In this document: piece after piece, positions 4,496 through 5,370 of the stretch | Position numbering within the stretch: the first letter of the stretch is position 1 | Layout: each line of letters begins with the position of its first letter | Assembly: GCA_021817685.1 (NCBI GenBank) | Contig: JAKAGD010000054.1 | Span: 1 to 5,370 of the forward strand | DNA from: a bacterium | Lineage (GTDB): Bacteria; Patescibacteriota; Minisyncoccia; Phycocordibacterales; Phycocordibacteraceae | DNA length: 5,370 bases | Direction of reading: 5' to 3' | Translations under genes and position numbers: made by a program | The notes under the pieces: generated by a model | The model's database searches: none | Told to the model about the DNA's origin: nothing | Seen by the model: only the letters and a program-made list of their open reading frames with translations

Positions 4496-5370
4496 CAAAT
4501 CCGAACAATCCGCGCGGACGATACTGGAGCGCTTCGTGGACATGAGCGGGCGTCACGGTATCGGCGCCCGCAAGGTCGGCGATGGTTCGCGCAACGCGCA
4601 TCGTGCGGTGATAGGAACGCGGCGAAAGACGGAGACGCGTCGCGGCGCTCGTAAGCGCGCCTTTCGCTTCCGCGGTGAAACCGCTTTTCTCATCAAGCTC
4701 GCGGCCGGTGAGCGCGGCGTTCGTGCTCCCCTGCTTCCCCGTGCGCTTCTCGGCGCGCTTGCGCGCCGCGACCACGCGCTCACGGACTTTCTCGGACAAT
4801 TCCCCGTTGCTTAATTTTGCAAGCGTATCATGCGGAACGAGCGGAACTTCTATCCAAAGATCCAAACGATCGACGATGGGGCGGCTGATGCGCCGCGCCT
4901 GCTTGGCTGCGGCGCGCAGCGCCACCCGCGCATCGTCGGAGAGCGTATCGGCGGGGTTCATTGCGGCGACGATCATGCAGTCGGCCGGAAACGTAACGGT
5001 CGCGCGCGCCCGCGACACCGTCACCACGCGGTCTTCAAGCGGCTGGCGCAACGCCTCAAGCGAACGTGAATCAAATTCGGGAAACTCGTCCAGAAACAGC
5101 ACGCCCTTATGCGCAAGCGTTACCTCCCCCGCTTTCGGGAACGCACCGCCGCCTACCATCGCCACATGCGAGAGCGAGTGGTGCGGGGCGCGGAACGGCG
5201 GCCAGTGCACCGCGTCCCCGTCGGAGAGCAGTCCGGCGGTGGAGTGTATCGCCGTCACCTCAAGCATCTCGTCATCCGATAGGGGCGGGAGGATGCCGGC
5301 GAGCGCGCGGGCAAGCATCGTCTTTCCCGTGCCCGGCGGACCGTAGAACACGATGTTGTGCCGGCCGGCG
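4491..5370 (-). CDS. comM: YifB/ComM-family Mg-chelatase-like AAA+ ATPase, C-terminal part
   Basis: 292 residues of a gene whose 5' end lies beyond the right edge; the reading frame is open to the edge (AGRHNIV then FYGPPGTGKT). The usual family length is about 500, so the N-terminal Lon-like domain and its start are missing from view. Seen, numbering from the first visible residue: Walker A GPPGTGKT (10-17), RAPHHS (60-65), Walker B GVLFLDEF (89-96), RQPLED (108-113), sensor region AAMNP (135-139), DRLDLWIEVP (167-176), and the C-terminal Mg_chelatase_C domain with ARTIADLAG and HEALQYR. In naturally competent bacteria ComM is a hexameric helicase aiding branch migration of incoming DNA during recombination. 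Odd: the family's NPCPCG and following Cys-x-Cys pair are absent after the sensor Asn-Pro; the segment reads NPADTLSDDARVALRAAAKQ instead. It ends with TAA, convergent with the LysM/M23 gene across a shared hairpin. Confidence 0.93.
   Translation of the reverse strand, partial: AGRHNIVFYGPPGTGKTMLARALAGILPPLSDDEMLEVTAIHSTAGLLSDGDAVHWPPFRAPHHSLSHVAMVGGGAFPKAGEVTLAHKGVLFLDEFPEFDSRSLEALRQPLEDRVVTVSRARATVTFPADCMIVAAMNPADTLSDDARVALRAAAKQARRISRPIVDRLDLWIEVPLVPHDTLAKLSNGELSEKVRERVVAARKRAEKRTGKQGSTNAALTGRELDEKSGFTAEAKGALTSAATRLRLSPRSYHRTMRVARTIADLAGADTVTPAHVHEALQYRPRGLFGFE

Noticed and set aside
4751..4768. 8-bp inverted repeat CGGCGCGC/GCGCGCCG in comM
   Set aside because: It encodes an ordinary Ala/Arg/Lys stretch with no sign of an insertion; expected by chance in GC-rich coding DNA and lacks the GAA loop of the rsmA pair.

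Overview
The window is a compact, GC-rich bacterial chromosome segment of housekeeping genes, with almost no intergenic space. It holds a 16S rRNA dimethyltransferase (rsmA), a small uncharacterised His-rich protein, a UvrD/PcrA-type SF1 helicase, an exported LysM/M23 peptidoglycan hydrolase, and the C-terminal part of a YifB/ComM-type Mg-chelatase-like AAA+ ATPase. The tight packing, the GTG/TTG starts, the strong TATACT-type -10 boxes close to start codons with little Shine-Dalgarno signal, the lack of a UvrD C-terminal domain and the HGxNAVD variant of the M23 motif would fit a Patescibacteria/CPR (Parcubacteria-like) genome. That assignment is inference only; no taxonomic marker was aligned. 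All visible stop codons are TAA or TAG.

Layout: bases 1-103 hold a possible 5' end of a leftward gene with an extended -10 box, and a GC-rich hairpin. rsmA runs leftward (104-895). It shares a 22-bp divergent promoter region, carrying a near-perfect 21-bp palindrome, with a rightward 106-residue unknown protein (918-1238). That gene converges on the leftward helicase gene with interlocked stop codons (4-bp overlap at 1235-1238). The helicase gene and the rightward LysM/M23 gene (3273-4439) diverge from a second promoter region. This region has a good sigma70-type promoter (TTGACT-16-TATACT), an inverted repeat on its -10/start site, a nine-codon leader ORF and a small hairpin followed by Ts. 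A strong intrinsic terminator (4460-4495) separates LysM/M23 from the convergent comM-like gene, which enters from the right edge.

The genes do not form one pathway. Ribosome maturation (rsmA), DNA repair/replication (uvrD), cell-wall remodelling (LysM/M23) and DNA recombination/uptake (comM) are neighbours without an evident operon; every adjacent pair of genes from rsmA to comM is divergent or convergent. I see no CRISPR array, RNA gene, transposase, defence system or prophage.

The most interesting signal is a 45-bp, exactly 15-codon double palindrome inserted in frame in the 3' part of rsmA. It is flanked by CTA direct repeats, and both hairpins are centred on GCGAAGC. It looks like a protein-coding palindromic repeat, comparable in style to Rickettsia palindromic elements.
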